From Tilletiaria anomala UBC 951 (Eukaryota; Basidiomycota; Exobasidiomycetes; Georgefischeriales; Tilletiariaceae), in assembly GCF_000711695.1 (NCBI RefSeq), contig NW_013547015.1:1-64000 (forward strand): 64,000 bases of DNA, read 5' to 3'. This document shows, in pieces, positions 11,624-23,117 of the stretch. Under the pieces are notes generated by a model that saw only the letters and a program-made list of their open reading frames with translations, was not told the origin of the DNA and did not search any database. Position 1 is the first letter of the stretch. Each line of letters opens with the position of its first letter. Both the position numbers and the translations under genes were made by a program.

Positions 11624-12701
11624 TCATGCCTGAGCTTTGCAGACTAGTCTTTTGATGGCCCGAGCCACTTCCTGGATATCTTTGCTCTTTCTTGGAGGTG
11701 CATGACCACCGTCAAATTCGAGAACCTCGGCTGTGCCTGGGGCACAGAGCGATGCTAACAGATGCCCCTCCTGCCTGGCCCCGTCTTGCTTGCCGATGAT
11801 GTGCAGCGTCGGAATGGTGATTCTGATAGGCGCGTCAGTCCCTTTCAACTCCCTCGTGTTGTACCGTTGCGTAGTGACAGGAGAGAAAGGGCGGCTACCG
11901 CCTGCAGAATGGTCGGAAAATGGCATCAGAAGGCATTATGTAAGACCATCAGGCGGCGAAGCGCTCACAAATGAAGATGGCAAATTTGATTGGAGCTTCC
12001 TCAGCGGGATGCTCAATCGAAGTTTGGAGCAGAAGTCCTGCAGCTAGCGCGCAACCTTGAGAAAAACAGATCACACCATCGAAAGCTCTGAAACAGTCGG
12101 CATCGATGATGTTAAGCGCCAGCGTGGGTTTTGGAGACGAGCGGCGCGAGCAAGGCGACAGAGCACCGTCAAGAGATGAGCCGGATGATGGGGTGTCAAA
12201 GAGTGACGTGTAGTCTGAAAACCGAACGCTCTTCTTCGTACTCGCACACGAACCGAGGGAGGTCCCTTGAGAGTTCGTTGTACAAGTCAAACGCTGCCGA
12301 TCTGGAAAGCGTGACTGGAATGGTGTAGTACTCAGGTCGGCCGCGGACCCTCGAGCCAATGGGGCGTGCACCTTCCACAGCGTACTACCTTTCCGCATAT
12401 CACTGACTTGAGGCTTCGGAACCTCATCGGGCGATCCAAGGGGACGACCTTGAAGAAGGGCTGAGAGGTAGTCTTGCGCTTCACGGAGCTTCTCAGAGGT
12501 TGGTGCTTCATACCAAGCCCTATAGTCTTGACCTGGGAAAAACCGTTCGATATTGTGGTATGGCACTGACGGAACCGGGCCCGACTCGAACTGAACGTGA
12601 CCTTCGATTTCAGCTGCTCTGCATAAAGGGCCGACTTGTGCCTTCATGATTTCAGAATTGGTGCCTTTACCGTGCAGGCCCAAGACACGTAACCCATCCA
12701 T
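11624..12701 (-). CDS. FSH1-type serine hydrolase next to the polyketide synthase
   Basis: An alpha/beta hydrolase of the FSH1 family. The N-terminus MDGLRVLGLHGKGTNSEIM is the family's 'LCLHG.g.n' signature and fixes the start at 12701. The nucleophile elbow is CFSQGC, with Cys in place of the usual Gly. The Asp lies in IIGKQDG and the His in EFDGGHAPP. Exon 2 (11901-11624) joins exon 1 (12701-11969) across a 67-nt intron in phase. As drawn the protein has 336 residues, longer than the usual 220-280. The excess is a Ser/Thr/Arg-rich stretch at about 12388-12215, which could be an extra 174-nt intron (AAAG|GTAGTA donor, TTTTCAG acceptor) and whose removal keeps frame. Such hydrolases often accompany fungal polyketide synthases; its divergent placement suggests a role in product release or tailoring, which is inference. 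Confidence 0.78.
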
Positions 12702-14283
12702 CTTACCTATGATGGCTTTCCAGACGTTAGCAGGGGCAGTCCGCTGGAGGAGCCAAGGATGGGGGGTCGGCAAGTTTTTGGCTGCTGAACAAGGTCATAA
12801 TCTCTTAAATGCAACATCATCAGTACAAGGCCATCGATAAGGGAACCCCCCAAGCTGAGCAATGAAGAATGAGGCAGGATCAGTGATGACATCCCCTGGG
12901 AAGAAATGACCGAGACGGTAGTCAGTATCGGCCTACTGAAGGCACGTGGGAAGCCAATAAGAGTTTACCTAAGCTCAACCAATGGCCCGGACCACAAGTC
13001 CATTCTGTCGGCGGCCTGCGCTTGAGTTTGCGCGATCACTTGTATCGCTCGGGCCTTCGATGTATGATTCGCGATTAGATAGCCAACACACATTCCATGG
13101 TTTGTTTGCTTTCCACACAAACATTCGATTGTCGGGAGGTGCTTCAGAGAGACTGCCGAGAAGGAGTTGAACCATGCATATGTGCGCAATGGCCGCATGT
13201 GTTGCAAAGACGGCCAAGCATCAAAGTGGAAGGGAGAACGGTGGCTCGTCAGAATGGATGCATCGAAGCAAGCGAGCTGCGATGGACCAACACGGCGGCA
13301 AACAAACGACCGATGGTGGGCGATGATCTTATTGGCGCTGGTACGACCCAGGTAATATGGCTCTCTGCTTTGAGAAGTCACTGTCGTTTGTCGATCGATA
13401 TGTGAATCGAGCATGATGTGTTTTCCCTTATTCGCTGACCAACGGTGGGGAGGACAATACAAGCACATAACCGCACACTGCTGCAGAGCCTTCCAAAGGA
13501 GCGAGGACCACCCGCAGTGTCGGGAGCCTGCGCCGTAGTCATGTCTCTTTAAACACCCTTGGCTATCAAGCAACCAAATCAACCATGACTGCACAGGCTG
13601 CAACAATCAACGATACTCACGATGCGTTGATGTGGATTCGTGGCGCCCGGCTCCTGCATTGAGAAAGGAAAGGACGTAGGCAATAGGTGTAGACTTTCCT
13701 CATTTGCACCCATTCGGTGTCGGAAGACAGACATCAAACAGCTTGTGAGCCGCCCCTGCACTTTGCGTACCTAGAATACTTGCGGGACCATGCGAGATCA
13801 AGTGCCCCTTGCGGCGTTACACCCGTTGCTGGCTAACTTTTGAGATTGGATATTGCATGTGTGATGCAGCAGCGTGCTTTGGGATACTGAAAACTGAGTA
13901 CTGACCACCGACTCTCAGTGCCGGCATCCGGCGTAAGCATTTGGTAATGCAAACACAAGGGTCAAATGCGTCTCCCGTCGTGCCCACCGAGAACATCATG
14001 TGCAAATATCCGCCATCACTGATGCTCAAACTCAAGCCCACAAGAAATTCCGGGTGCTGTCCGGGTCTTGGTGGTCCAACGCGCCCACCCATGCTGGCCA
14101 TCATTGCTAATTACCAGGGGTCAAAGCCTTGGATTGAATCTCAATATACATCGTGAAAGCGAGTGCAACGTTGTCCACGAGAACTGTCGCGAAATTGACG
14201 CTTTAATGCAGACTGCATATATTCTGACTTGCAGAAGGGATCTATTGATCATTCTTTCCTCCTTTTTGTATCTCTTTGCGTGA
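12702..14283. other. Intergenic region between hydrolase and polyketide synthase, 1.58 kb
   Basis: This is a shared upstream region for the two divergent genes. Several frames of 60-213 codons occur but none has domain-like composition or coherent splice structure. It may hold cluster-specific regulatory sites; I could not identify a palindromic zinc-cluster motif with confidence. Confidence 0.45.
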
Positions 14284-17200
14284 ATGAGCAAGTCATCCAC
14301 TCTGACCATGGCGCAACTTAGCGGCTCTGAAGAGCCAAACGAGCATCCGCTCTATTTTTTGCACCGCAACCCAGTCGTCAGTATTCTCGGCGATCCCTTG
14401 AACTTCGACCTGAGGGCACAGGTTCTGACGGTGGGCAAGATTGCGAAAACGAATCCGACCTTGCGCAGCTTTCTCGTCGCCTGGTTCGATGCCGTCCAAA
14501 GGAAATCCCAGCATTGGTCTCAGCTCGGCTGTGTTGCTCCGTCTTTGGAGGTATTCACTGACCAACTGGCCTTGGAGAATGCTTTGGAGTGCTGTGTACA
14601 TCTAATAGCCCCTTTGGAGCTGATCTGCGTTCTTGCGGCGTACATTGCGGCTTGCAATCCGATGGACGTGAACGCAGTAGCAGCCGGTTGTGATTCCGAC
14701 TTGCACAAACGCATTCTCAAGTACGGAAGAGATGGTATGGTCGATTTCACGCAATTTGGCTTGGCGAGGATGGTCATTTTGGCGAGCAAGACAATTTCAG
14801 ACGTTTGCAAATATGCATCTACGGCAGCGGCTCTCGCCCTGTCGCTTAGTCATTCAATCAGCGCAAAAGACAAAGGAGCACCCAAATTTTCCACTGTTCA
14901 AAAACGTCTCCTCATTCCGCGCGAAGGAAGCTCTCTTGCTGGAGGACTGAAGGATGTGCAGGTATGTCGCTGACGTACGGATGTGATGCTTTATGGCTCG
15001 TGATGACTCTTCATCCCGCCGCATGGCAGATTGTCGGCAGTGTGTTCGACTTGGCTGTCGTGGTGCAAGGGAGCCCGGGAGCCATAGCGGCTGCTCAAGA
15101 TCAGCTGGCTTTTGAACATGGAGTGCTCTCTCTTCTCCAACCGAGAGATTTTTTCAAGCTGGACGACAAGCAGAAAGTCCCTGATGCCGGCGCTCTCACA
15201 TGTCTTGGTCAAGGCATGGATCTGTCCTTCCTGGGCGAAGGCGAGACCAAGCAAATCAAAATGCATAACCTTCTCTACCACAGCGGCAATATGGCCAACA
15301 AAGTGGTTGAAGATGCTGTCACCAGGGCTGCGGAGCCACCAGGTGCAAATCATGTCACTGTGCTCGGATTTTGTGCTGGTGCGCACTTGCTCTTTAGCTG
15401 CAAGGGCAAGCTCAATGCATTGGGCTCCGGTATGCCACTCGATGTGGAATGCATCGATGTGCTGATGGAGGTAAAAAAAGGCAATCACAAGCCCGTCGAC
15501 CGAAAGCGACCCGTCAGTTTGTCGGCAGTCAAGGGTACCGCAGCAGAGTCCGTCGCCGTCGTCGGTATGTCATGCAGAGTCCCAGGCGCTGAGAGCGTTG
15601 AAGAATTTTGGCAGAACCTGCTCGATGGCAAAGATATGTGCTCGAAGATCCCAGAGCGCTTGTTCCGTGTGGAAGATTATCAGTCGAAAGCGTACAAGGA
15701 CAAGAACACGATGCGCGCCTCTACCGGCAACTTCATCGACCGCCCTGGCTTTTGGGACCCAGAGGTGTTCGGTTGCGACATGGAGATGGCCCAGAAACTC
15801 GACCCTCAACAGCGTCTGGCGTTGTTGGTCGCCATGGAGGCACTCGAGAAGTCCGGCTACGCTCCCAAAGCCGGAACTTCCAACGACCCTGCGACCTTTG
15901 GTACCATCATCGGATGCTGCTCGGACGACATGCTGCAGAATCGCGCGCACAAGATCGAAGCACCTTTCATCTCGGCTCTGCTGCGGCCCAATATACCCAC
16001 CAAAATCAACCAATTTTACGGGTGGAGTGGTCCGGCAGTGACATTGGACACGGCGTGTTCTGGCTCCCTCGTTGCTATCGAAAGCGCCTGCAGCCATCTT
16101 CTCCAAGGAAAGTGCAACGCGGTACTCACCGGAGGCGTCAATATCCTGACGCAACCTCAAATCTTCTTAGGGGTAAGCCTTCCTTTGAAAGCTGTTCATA
16201 TGCATGGCGGTTACATTCTGATTTACTTCGTTACATTCGAACATGGATCACAGCTCGACCGTGGCTTCTTTTTGTCGCCGACTGGTCAATGCAAGACACT
16301 CGATGATAAAGGAGATGGATACAGCAGAGCCGATGCTGTCTCTATGGTTGTGCTAAAGAGGCTCAGTGATGCCATCAACGAAGGCGACAATATCCTGGGT
16401 ATCGTCAACTCGGCCGCCACAAACCACTCCGGCGAAAGCTATTCCAGTGAGATAGGGCTACGGGTTGCTTGTCTAACTGTACGACATTCTGACTTCGGTG
16501 TTGTACAGTCACTCATCCTCACTACCAAACCCAAAGACGCTTGTATAGGAGCTGCATGACGGCAGCGCACCTTGACAGTCCTAACCAGGTTCACTATGCT
16601 GAGCTTCATGGCACGGGAGTGAGTGTGACCCGGACCAACATTGCGTGCTCCCTCACTTATGTAAGTCAACCTTTGTCATTGAAAGACGGCTGCAGGAGAT
16701 TTTGAAGAGATTACCGGTGTAGTCACAACATATGCGAAGACAAGGCCCAAGGATCGGCCCTTGATCATTGGCAGTGTCAAAGCCAACGTCGGCCACAGCG
16801 AATCTTGCTCGGGCGCCACGTCCTTGGTGAAAGCCTTGCTTGTGTTCCAGAACAGCCTGGTGCCCCGTCACATCGGTATCAGAAGTAAGCTCAACACCAA
16901 ATTGCCCAATCTGGCTGGCATTCATATTCCCTTGGAGGGAACCAAGGTCTCGGCTACCAGCAGGGACACGGATGACCGCGTGTTCACAGTGTCGAACTTC
17001 AGTGCCGCCGCTGGCAATACAAGCCTGGTGCTTCGTGCACCTCCGCTGAAACGTCGAAAGGCGCTCGCGTTGAATGCTGATGCGTTGCTGCCGTGTTTGT
17101 TCGTGCTCTCCGGTGCGACGCTAAGGTCTCTCAAAGACAATGCCGACAATCTGCTCGCATTCTTGACGGATTACCCTGACACAGACGTACGGGAGCTGTG

Positions 17201-20200
17201 CTTCATCCTGACGGCCCAACGGATCCATCATGCCCATCGAATTTCAGGCATAGTCAACAGTATTGACGACATTCGGAGCCTCATCAGTAAACACCAGGTC
17301 AAACATGTTCAGCGCCTTGAGCCTGCCAAAGTCGCATTCGTTTTCAGTGGCCAAGGTGCGCAATACCTCGGGATGGGCAAAGAACTATTCCAAACGAGTC
17401 CACACTTCAAGACAAGCATGCAAAAGTGCAATGACATTTCGAAAGCACTCGGATTTGGCTGTTTCCTCTCGGCGATCTACCCGTCTGGAGAAGCCTCTGA
17501 AGCCTCGCCGGTCCATTACCAGCTCGCAATTGTCTCTCTTGAAATTGGCCTGATGCGACTCTTACAAGCTTGGGGCACCAATCCGGTGGCAGCCTTGGGG
17601 CACAGCCTGGGCGAGTACTCTGCTTTGCACGCCGCTGGAGTCTTGAGCCTACAAGACACCCTTCGTCTTGTGGGCAACCGAGCGCAATTGATGGTCAAGT
17701 ATTGCGAAGCGGGAGCTTCGACGATGCTCGCCATCAAGGCTGTGGAAGGTGAAGTGTTGTCGCTGCTTAAGCGTGCGGGGGTCACAGACTGCGAAATCGC
17801 TTGCTACAATTCATCAGACGATCTCGTCCTAGCGGGGCCCTTGCAATCGATCCAAAAAGTCAAGCTGGCAGCCGACACCAACCAACCGAAGCTCAAGTCG
17901 ATGGTGCTCAGTGTGCCGTATGCATTTCACAGCGAAGCGGTGCAGCCCTTGATCGAGCCGTACCTGCCCATCGCTTCCTTGGCACGGTACAACACCCCCA
18001 GAATCGCAATCGGAGCTAACAGTGGAGAGCTCGTGGAGCGCACTGCTTTCTTCAATGGCGAGTATTTGGTCAAACACCTCCGTAATCCAGTGCGATTTGC
18101 CAATGCCGTCGATGCTTTGACCGCGAAGACTTCTGTCGACTGCTTAGTCGAGCTCGGACCCCATGCAACGTGCATCCCAATGCTAAGAAGTATTTTCAGC
18201 GGTCAGCTTCCCGCGCCTGCGCTCATTCCGACGCTCAAGAAGGGCGTTTCTTCATGGACATCGCTCACCACAACTCTTCTCCATCTCTTTGACCATGGCG
18301 TGGTGCTCGATTGGCTGAAAGTACACGCGACGCTCGGCTCGGACGTCCTCGATTCCAAATTGGCCGCAAAGCTGCCAACATACGCATTTGACCTTGACAA
18401 CTACTGGATCGACTACGCAGACCGCGGACTCCGCGATCATCTCACTGAGCAACAATGTCAGGCGGTGAAGAGAGTCAAGGGCGCCGCAACAGCTCGCAAA
18501 CATTCTTTTCCTGTTCCAAAGACTGCGCTGCTCAGCTCTTGCACAAGGCTCGAGCTGAAAGAGCCGAGCACGGCTACGTTTGATGCACTCATCAACGAAC
18601 AGCCATTCAAGGATATGGTCATGGGTCACTACATTGTCGGCTTCGCGCTGACGCCCGCAACTGTGTTCGCAGAGCTGGCGCTGGAAGCTGGAAGCTACGT
18701 TCTCGAACAACTTTCTGGCGTCGAAGTGCCATTGGAGGGGTTAGAGGTCACCAACCTGGCCATGTTCAGTTCTCTTTATCCCGACAATGCTAGTCCTCGT
18801 CAATCCGTCCAGGTTGAGCTCGTTGGCTCTCCATACGCAGCTGGTGGCGCTTCTGTCTCCTTCTTTTCAAGCGATCGTACAACTGGTCATTCTCATCAGC
18901 ACAGCTCGTGCACTGTTACGGTCGCCAATCCGTCTACTATAGAGAGAGAGTGGAAGCGGTTGAAGCATCTCATCGCCGACCGCATCGCGACTCTCCGACG
19001 CGACCCTGCTACTGTATTGCGTCGCCAGATGGTCTACCGCCGCTTCGAGACAATTGTCAGTTACAGTCCTGCCTACCAAGGCATTGAGCAAGCGTTCCTT
19101 AACGATTCTGGTCAAGAAGCAGTTTCAGAAGTATATCTGCAGCCTACTGCACCGTCGGGTAACTTTGTATGCTCGCCCATGCTTCTCGACTCACTTGGAC
19201 AGCTGACCGGCTTCATCTCCAATGTCGGGGTAGCCTCTGAGGGCCAAGTCTACATCGCCGACGGAATTGGACGCATCGTGGTGACTCCACAACTGTCGAG
19301 TATTCAACCTGGTGCCGGGCAGCAGCTGATTGCCTGGGCACGCATGGAGCCGTCGAACGGCCGCTGCGTGGGCGATGTGTGGTTCACTGATAGCTCCCAT
19401 CAATTCATGGGCTGCATGCAGGACGTTGTTTTCAAGCAGCTCAAGCGCAGTGCATTGGAGCGACTCGTAAGCATGGGTGCTGCACAGGCGATCTCGCGCG
19501 AGGCATTTGTTCCATCTGTTTCAGTCAAGAAAACAAAGAAGAGCAAGATGTCGGATTCGGCCATCATTCTTCCGGCGTCTGACGGTGCGTCTGACATCCG
19601 AGCCGACTATGTTCATCTCGCTGGTCCTTCCGTCTTTGGACACGCGCTGCAACCCATCTTTTTACTCCCGGATGGATCCGGATCAGCCGGTTGCTTTAGC
19701 AAATTCTTGGAGCAGGACTGGCAGGTTCCCGTTTTTGGTCTCAATTCCCCTTTCCTTGGGAATGGCAAGACTGAAAGGTGGACTGGCGGTATTGCGCAAG
19801 TGAGCGCGGCTTTTTTCCATGCCATCATTCAAATTCAGCCTGAAGGACCCTACGCGATTGGTGGATATTCGATGGGCGCTGTGAGTTAGCGCTAGTGCGG
19901 TGTGCACTACATCAGGTCGTTGCTAAACTTATCTTTTAATGACCTGCAGTGCTGCGCAGTAGAGGTCGCAAGGATCCTGGCTGCTACAGGACGCAACGTA
20001 GAGACGCTCGTCCTGCTCGAGTGTCCTGCTCTCAATAAAAAGCATCTTCCACCGCTTCCCCCTGGCTCTCTCGATCATATCTTGGCCAAAGTCGAGTCAC
20101 CTGCTGGGCGCCGGCACTTTGAGCAAGCCAGCAAGGCCGTGCCAGGTCACTCGTTCAGCTTTGACTGGCCCGAGCCCTCGAAGGTCATTATCATCAATGC

Positions 20201-20357
20201 CATTGATGAAAGCCTCACTCCTAATCTCATGACATCGAAACCGGAGGATTGGAAGGAAGTTTTCAAGGTTGCTGATTTGAGCGTCCAAAATGTGCCGGGT
20301 AATCATCAGACCTTTTTGCAGGGTGCTCTCGACATCGTCTCGAAATGTTTTAAATAA
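14284..20357 (+). CDS. Non-reducing polyketide synthase, SAT-KS-MAT-PT-TE, no visible ACP
   Basis: Six exons (14284-14961, 15030-16172, 16254-16446, 16509-16618, 16686-19880, 19950-20357) join in phase into 1908 residues. Order: a divergent SAT-like starter domain (to about 390); ketosynthase (395-800; Cys569 in DTACSGSL, His705 in ELHGTG, His745 in ANVGHSES); malonyl-CoA acyltransferase (Ser1015 in GHSLGEY, later PYAFHSE); product template (His1356 in GHYIVGF, Asp1543 in LLDSLGQLTGF); thioesterase (Ser1770 in GGYSMGA, His1892 in GNHQTFL). Between PT and TE only about 70 residues remain, rich in Lys and Ser, with no GxDSL phosphopantetheine motif. All other catalytic residues are kept, so the gene does not look dead. 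A stronger start context occurs at 14308. Expected product class: an aromatic polyketide released by the TE, provided a carrier protein is supplied in trans. Confidence 0.9.
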
Positions 20358-20377
20358 GCCCTAGTGTGACTGTGCCG

Positions 20378-20383
20378 AATAAA
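20378..20383 (+). promoter_or_regulatory. AATAAA polyadenylation-type signal of the polyketide synthase
   Basis: A perfect AATAAA lies 21 nt after the stop codon at 20357, where a 3'-end processing signal would be expected. Fungal signals are loose, so this is suggestive only. Confidence 0.4.
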
Positions 20384-20521
20384 AAATGCATCAGCGATTT
20401 CTTTCGGGGTTTGCAACATTGACGGCACCTAGCATTGAACTTGTTGTGCAATCTTCTGCTCGTATATTCGTTTTTCGTGTGACATCGCATCTCCTCGCAA
20501 TGCAATAGAAATCTTCGTCTT

Positions 20522-22392
20522 TTACCGCTTTTTGTACAAGCAAGCCTTCAATACGGAGGCACCTTCAGTTACTAGCTGCTTCTCCTCTTCCATCTGCTTC
20601 TTTATACGCTCGTTGCGCTCGCTTTTGCTGAGGTTACTATACTCTTCTGGGACGGTTTCCGCTTTGCAGAATTCGAACAGCCAAAAATAGGAAGATCTGG
20701 TGTCGTGTGTATCGCATTTGAAACCTAGCGCTTCGATGATAGCGACAAATGCGTCACGGTCCGTAATACGGCTAGTGACCTCTGCGATAATCAGACGTGC
20801 GCTGCGGAGCAATGTTCACAAGTTGAATAGAAAATCAGCGTGCTGGTAATGGAGGTGGGCGCGATGGCTTGGTAAAGCAATACCCACTTGGTTTTTAATA
20901 TCCGTCTTGCTTCAATGATCATATCCACCCAATTGGTGCCCATCAAGCTCAAACTGAACACTGCGACATCCGCTACTTCGGGTCCCCTGTGCATTTCTTG
21001 CGCCAGCAACTTTGCATGCGCATTTTTGTCTCCCTTCCATCCACTTTGTGCATCAGCGAGGATTCTCTCGACTCGGGCCAACAAGACCCCCGGCCTTCCA
21101 GGAAGCGGCACGCGGGTGCCGATGTCGCAGCCTGTGACCCAACCATCGGGGCTGTCAAGCAGGTCGTAGCTTAGCACTGTAACCTGAGGCGTCTCCTGCA
21201 TTGCTTTTGCCAGTGGCGCCGTACCAGCTCCGAGGTCCACCACGAGTATCGGCGCTGCTACACTGCTGCTGGTACGCGCCTGCTCATAGAGCTTTCCCCC
21301 TGCCGACCTTTTGTCCTTCGCCCCTGGTTGCCCGTGTGTGATCGCACGCAGCCGACCCGCAATTTGCACCACAGGATTGACGGGCCACTTGTGAGTCTGG
21401 CTTGCGAAACCGTCGTGATATTCGCGCATCATCTCTGGGTTTTTGAGCATCATCTGTAATGCTGCTCGTGAATCGGATGTGTAAAGCTTTTCATTGATCG
21501 AACGGAAGCGCGCCCCGGAGAGAGAGGCAGACATGCTTGTTTGCAACGGTGTTAGAGACGAAGTTGCAATGTCTTCAGGCATACCGAGATGGGCCTGGTA
21601 GTGTGGGGTTGTTGCCGCTGTCCCTAGGCTTTGTCGATCTGACAAATCTGTATCGTGTTCATTACTCTGCGCCACTTCAGCTGCTTGTTTGGCTTGCATC
21701 TTTCTCCGAAGCTTCTTGCGCTGGCTTTTACTAAATGCACTCAGGTCAGGACCATCAAACAAGGGTGACGCCCCGTTGTTTTTTTCTGTGCTGTCTGCTT
21801 CCGCGGTCGTGCCGTTTAAGCAGGGCTTCTTGGCAGCAGACGCGGGGTCTGACTGCTTTGAAGCCTTAGCGGCAGCGGTGGCAAAAACATCCTTGCTTTT
21901 GAGTTTAAGCCTTTTGGAAGCTGCCTCATTCGCATCAGCAGCTTTGCTTCGGGATACGTCATCATCATCATCGTCTTCTTCGACTTCGGTCCTGGTGCCT
22001 CCTTTTCCATCGAGAGGGTCGAATTTTCGACGGCCATCGGCAGCTAAGAGCTCATCACCGCTTCGCTTGCGCTTGGAAGTGAGTCGACCTTTGAGTCGTA
22101 CATCTTGGAGCAGCGAACCTGCGGATGATGTCCCCACGCCTGAATCGGAGGCAGGAATCTGTGCGCCGACCCCGAGATTCGCAGGCCTCAGCTTGCGTTG
22201 CTTCGGCTGATCTCGCTTTTGAGGAGCGGTATGGCCTCCAGCATTTTTCTCGTCGCTTGTGTTGCCTGATCCGATGGAGGAAGATGAAAACTTGCCAAGG
22301 ATGCGCTGAGCGAGGAGGTTGCGGTCTGCCTCCATCTGCGCTACGAGCGAGGCCATTTGATCTGCGCCGTTGGCGCTCGTCGCGGGCGACAT
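20522..22392 (-). CDS. RRP8: Rrp8-like rRNA (adenine-N1) methyltransferase
   Basis: Rrp8 is a nucleolar SAM-dependent methyltransferase that makes m1A in the large-subunit rRNA and aids ribosome biogenesis. Exon 1 is 22392-20888 and exon 2 is 20801-20522; the 86-nt intron uses a GTGGGT donor and restores phase 2. The protein has about 594 residues. The first 270 are Lys/Ser/Asp-rich nucleolar-type disorder with an acidic D-run and basic KKLRRKMQAK. The catalytic part begins with SGARFRSINEKLYTSDS and HDGFASQTHKWPVNP. The SAM motif is VVDLGAGTAPLA, followed by VFSLSLMGTNW. Exon 2 supplies LIIAEVTSRITD and a lysine-rich tail. All match the Rrp8 order. Its 3' end faces that of the polyketide synthase, 164 bp away. 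Confidence 0.93.
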
Positions 22393-23117
22393 CTCGATAT
22401 GTTTGCTTAAACCTTGTTACTTGAAGGCATGCGCAAGCAGCTTGATCACTACTTGTGCCAGCTAAATGCCCCAAAGCCCAAGTCACCTTTGCGACCAATG
22501 CACGGATGAATGCAACAAAGCTACGTTGTGGCCGGGCCATGATGGTCAATATTACCTATGAACATTTGTCGAGATCTTCAGTATGAGAAATAGCCCAAAA
22601 ATAGGCGGAACCGAGAGGATAAAGACGTGCCTCGAATTCCGAATCCCGTGATCTTTCAGCTGTAGGCGGTGGGCCGCAGGACACAGACACAGACACCAAG
22701 CCTCCCCGCAATTCCGTTCAGGAAGTCCATGGAGAGCTGGCCGAAGGGACAATGATCCCAGGCATCTTGCACTGATGCCTGGTGATTTGAAGCTTTATGG
22801 TGCCATTCTGCAAGGAATTATGACAGGATCTGGCGAATTCTATAAATTCCGGCCATGGGAGTCCTGACTCCTCCACCCGTGGTACGCGCTGGCTGCGCAG
22901 ATTAGTGTTCGCCAGTCGCGCTCCACTTTGACTTCGGCGCGCTGGACCATCCCAGAGTCTCTGTAGCCCTCCTCCACGCCTTCGAATGGGTTCACCATCT
23001 TAAACACACGCTTGCAGCGCCTGGTGGAAGGCGACATGATGGGCTATTAATCAAGGTGACATCCTGAAGCATTCTTGTCATTGTATGACGAGAAATCCGC
23101 AGGCCTTCGCTTGGAAA
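22393..23117. other. Divergent promoter region RRP8/SEC7
   Basis: About 0.7 kb separates the two divergent starts. A minus-strand frame at 23037-22840 (65 codons) looks mildly protein-like but has no support. No tRNA or other RNA gene is apparent. Confidence 0.45.

Noticed and set aside
12965-13606. 213-codon minus-strand frame between hydrolase and polyketide synthase
   Set aside because: Composition is that of random sequence (many Cys, His, Trp), with no domain and no consistent splice sites.
22840-23037. 65-codon minus-strand frame beginning MSPSTRRCK
   Set aside because: Some protein-like composition, but short, with no partner exons, no recognised family, and located in the RRP8/SEC7 divergent promoter.
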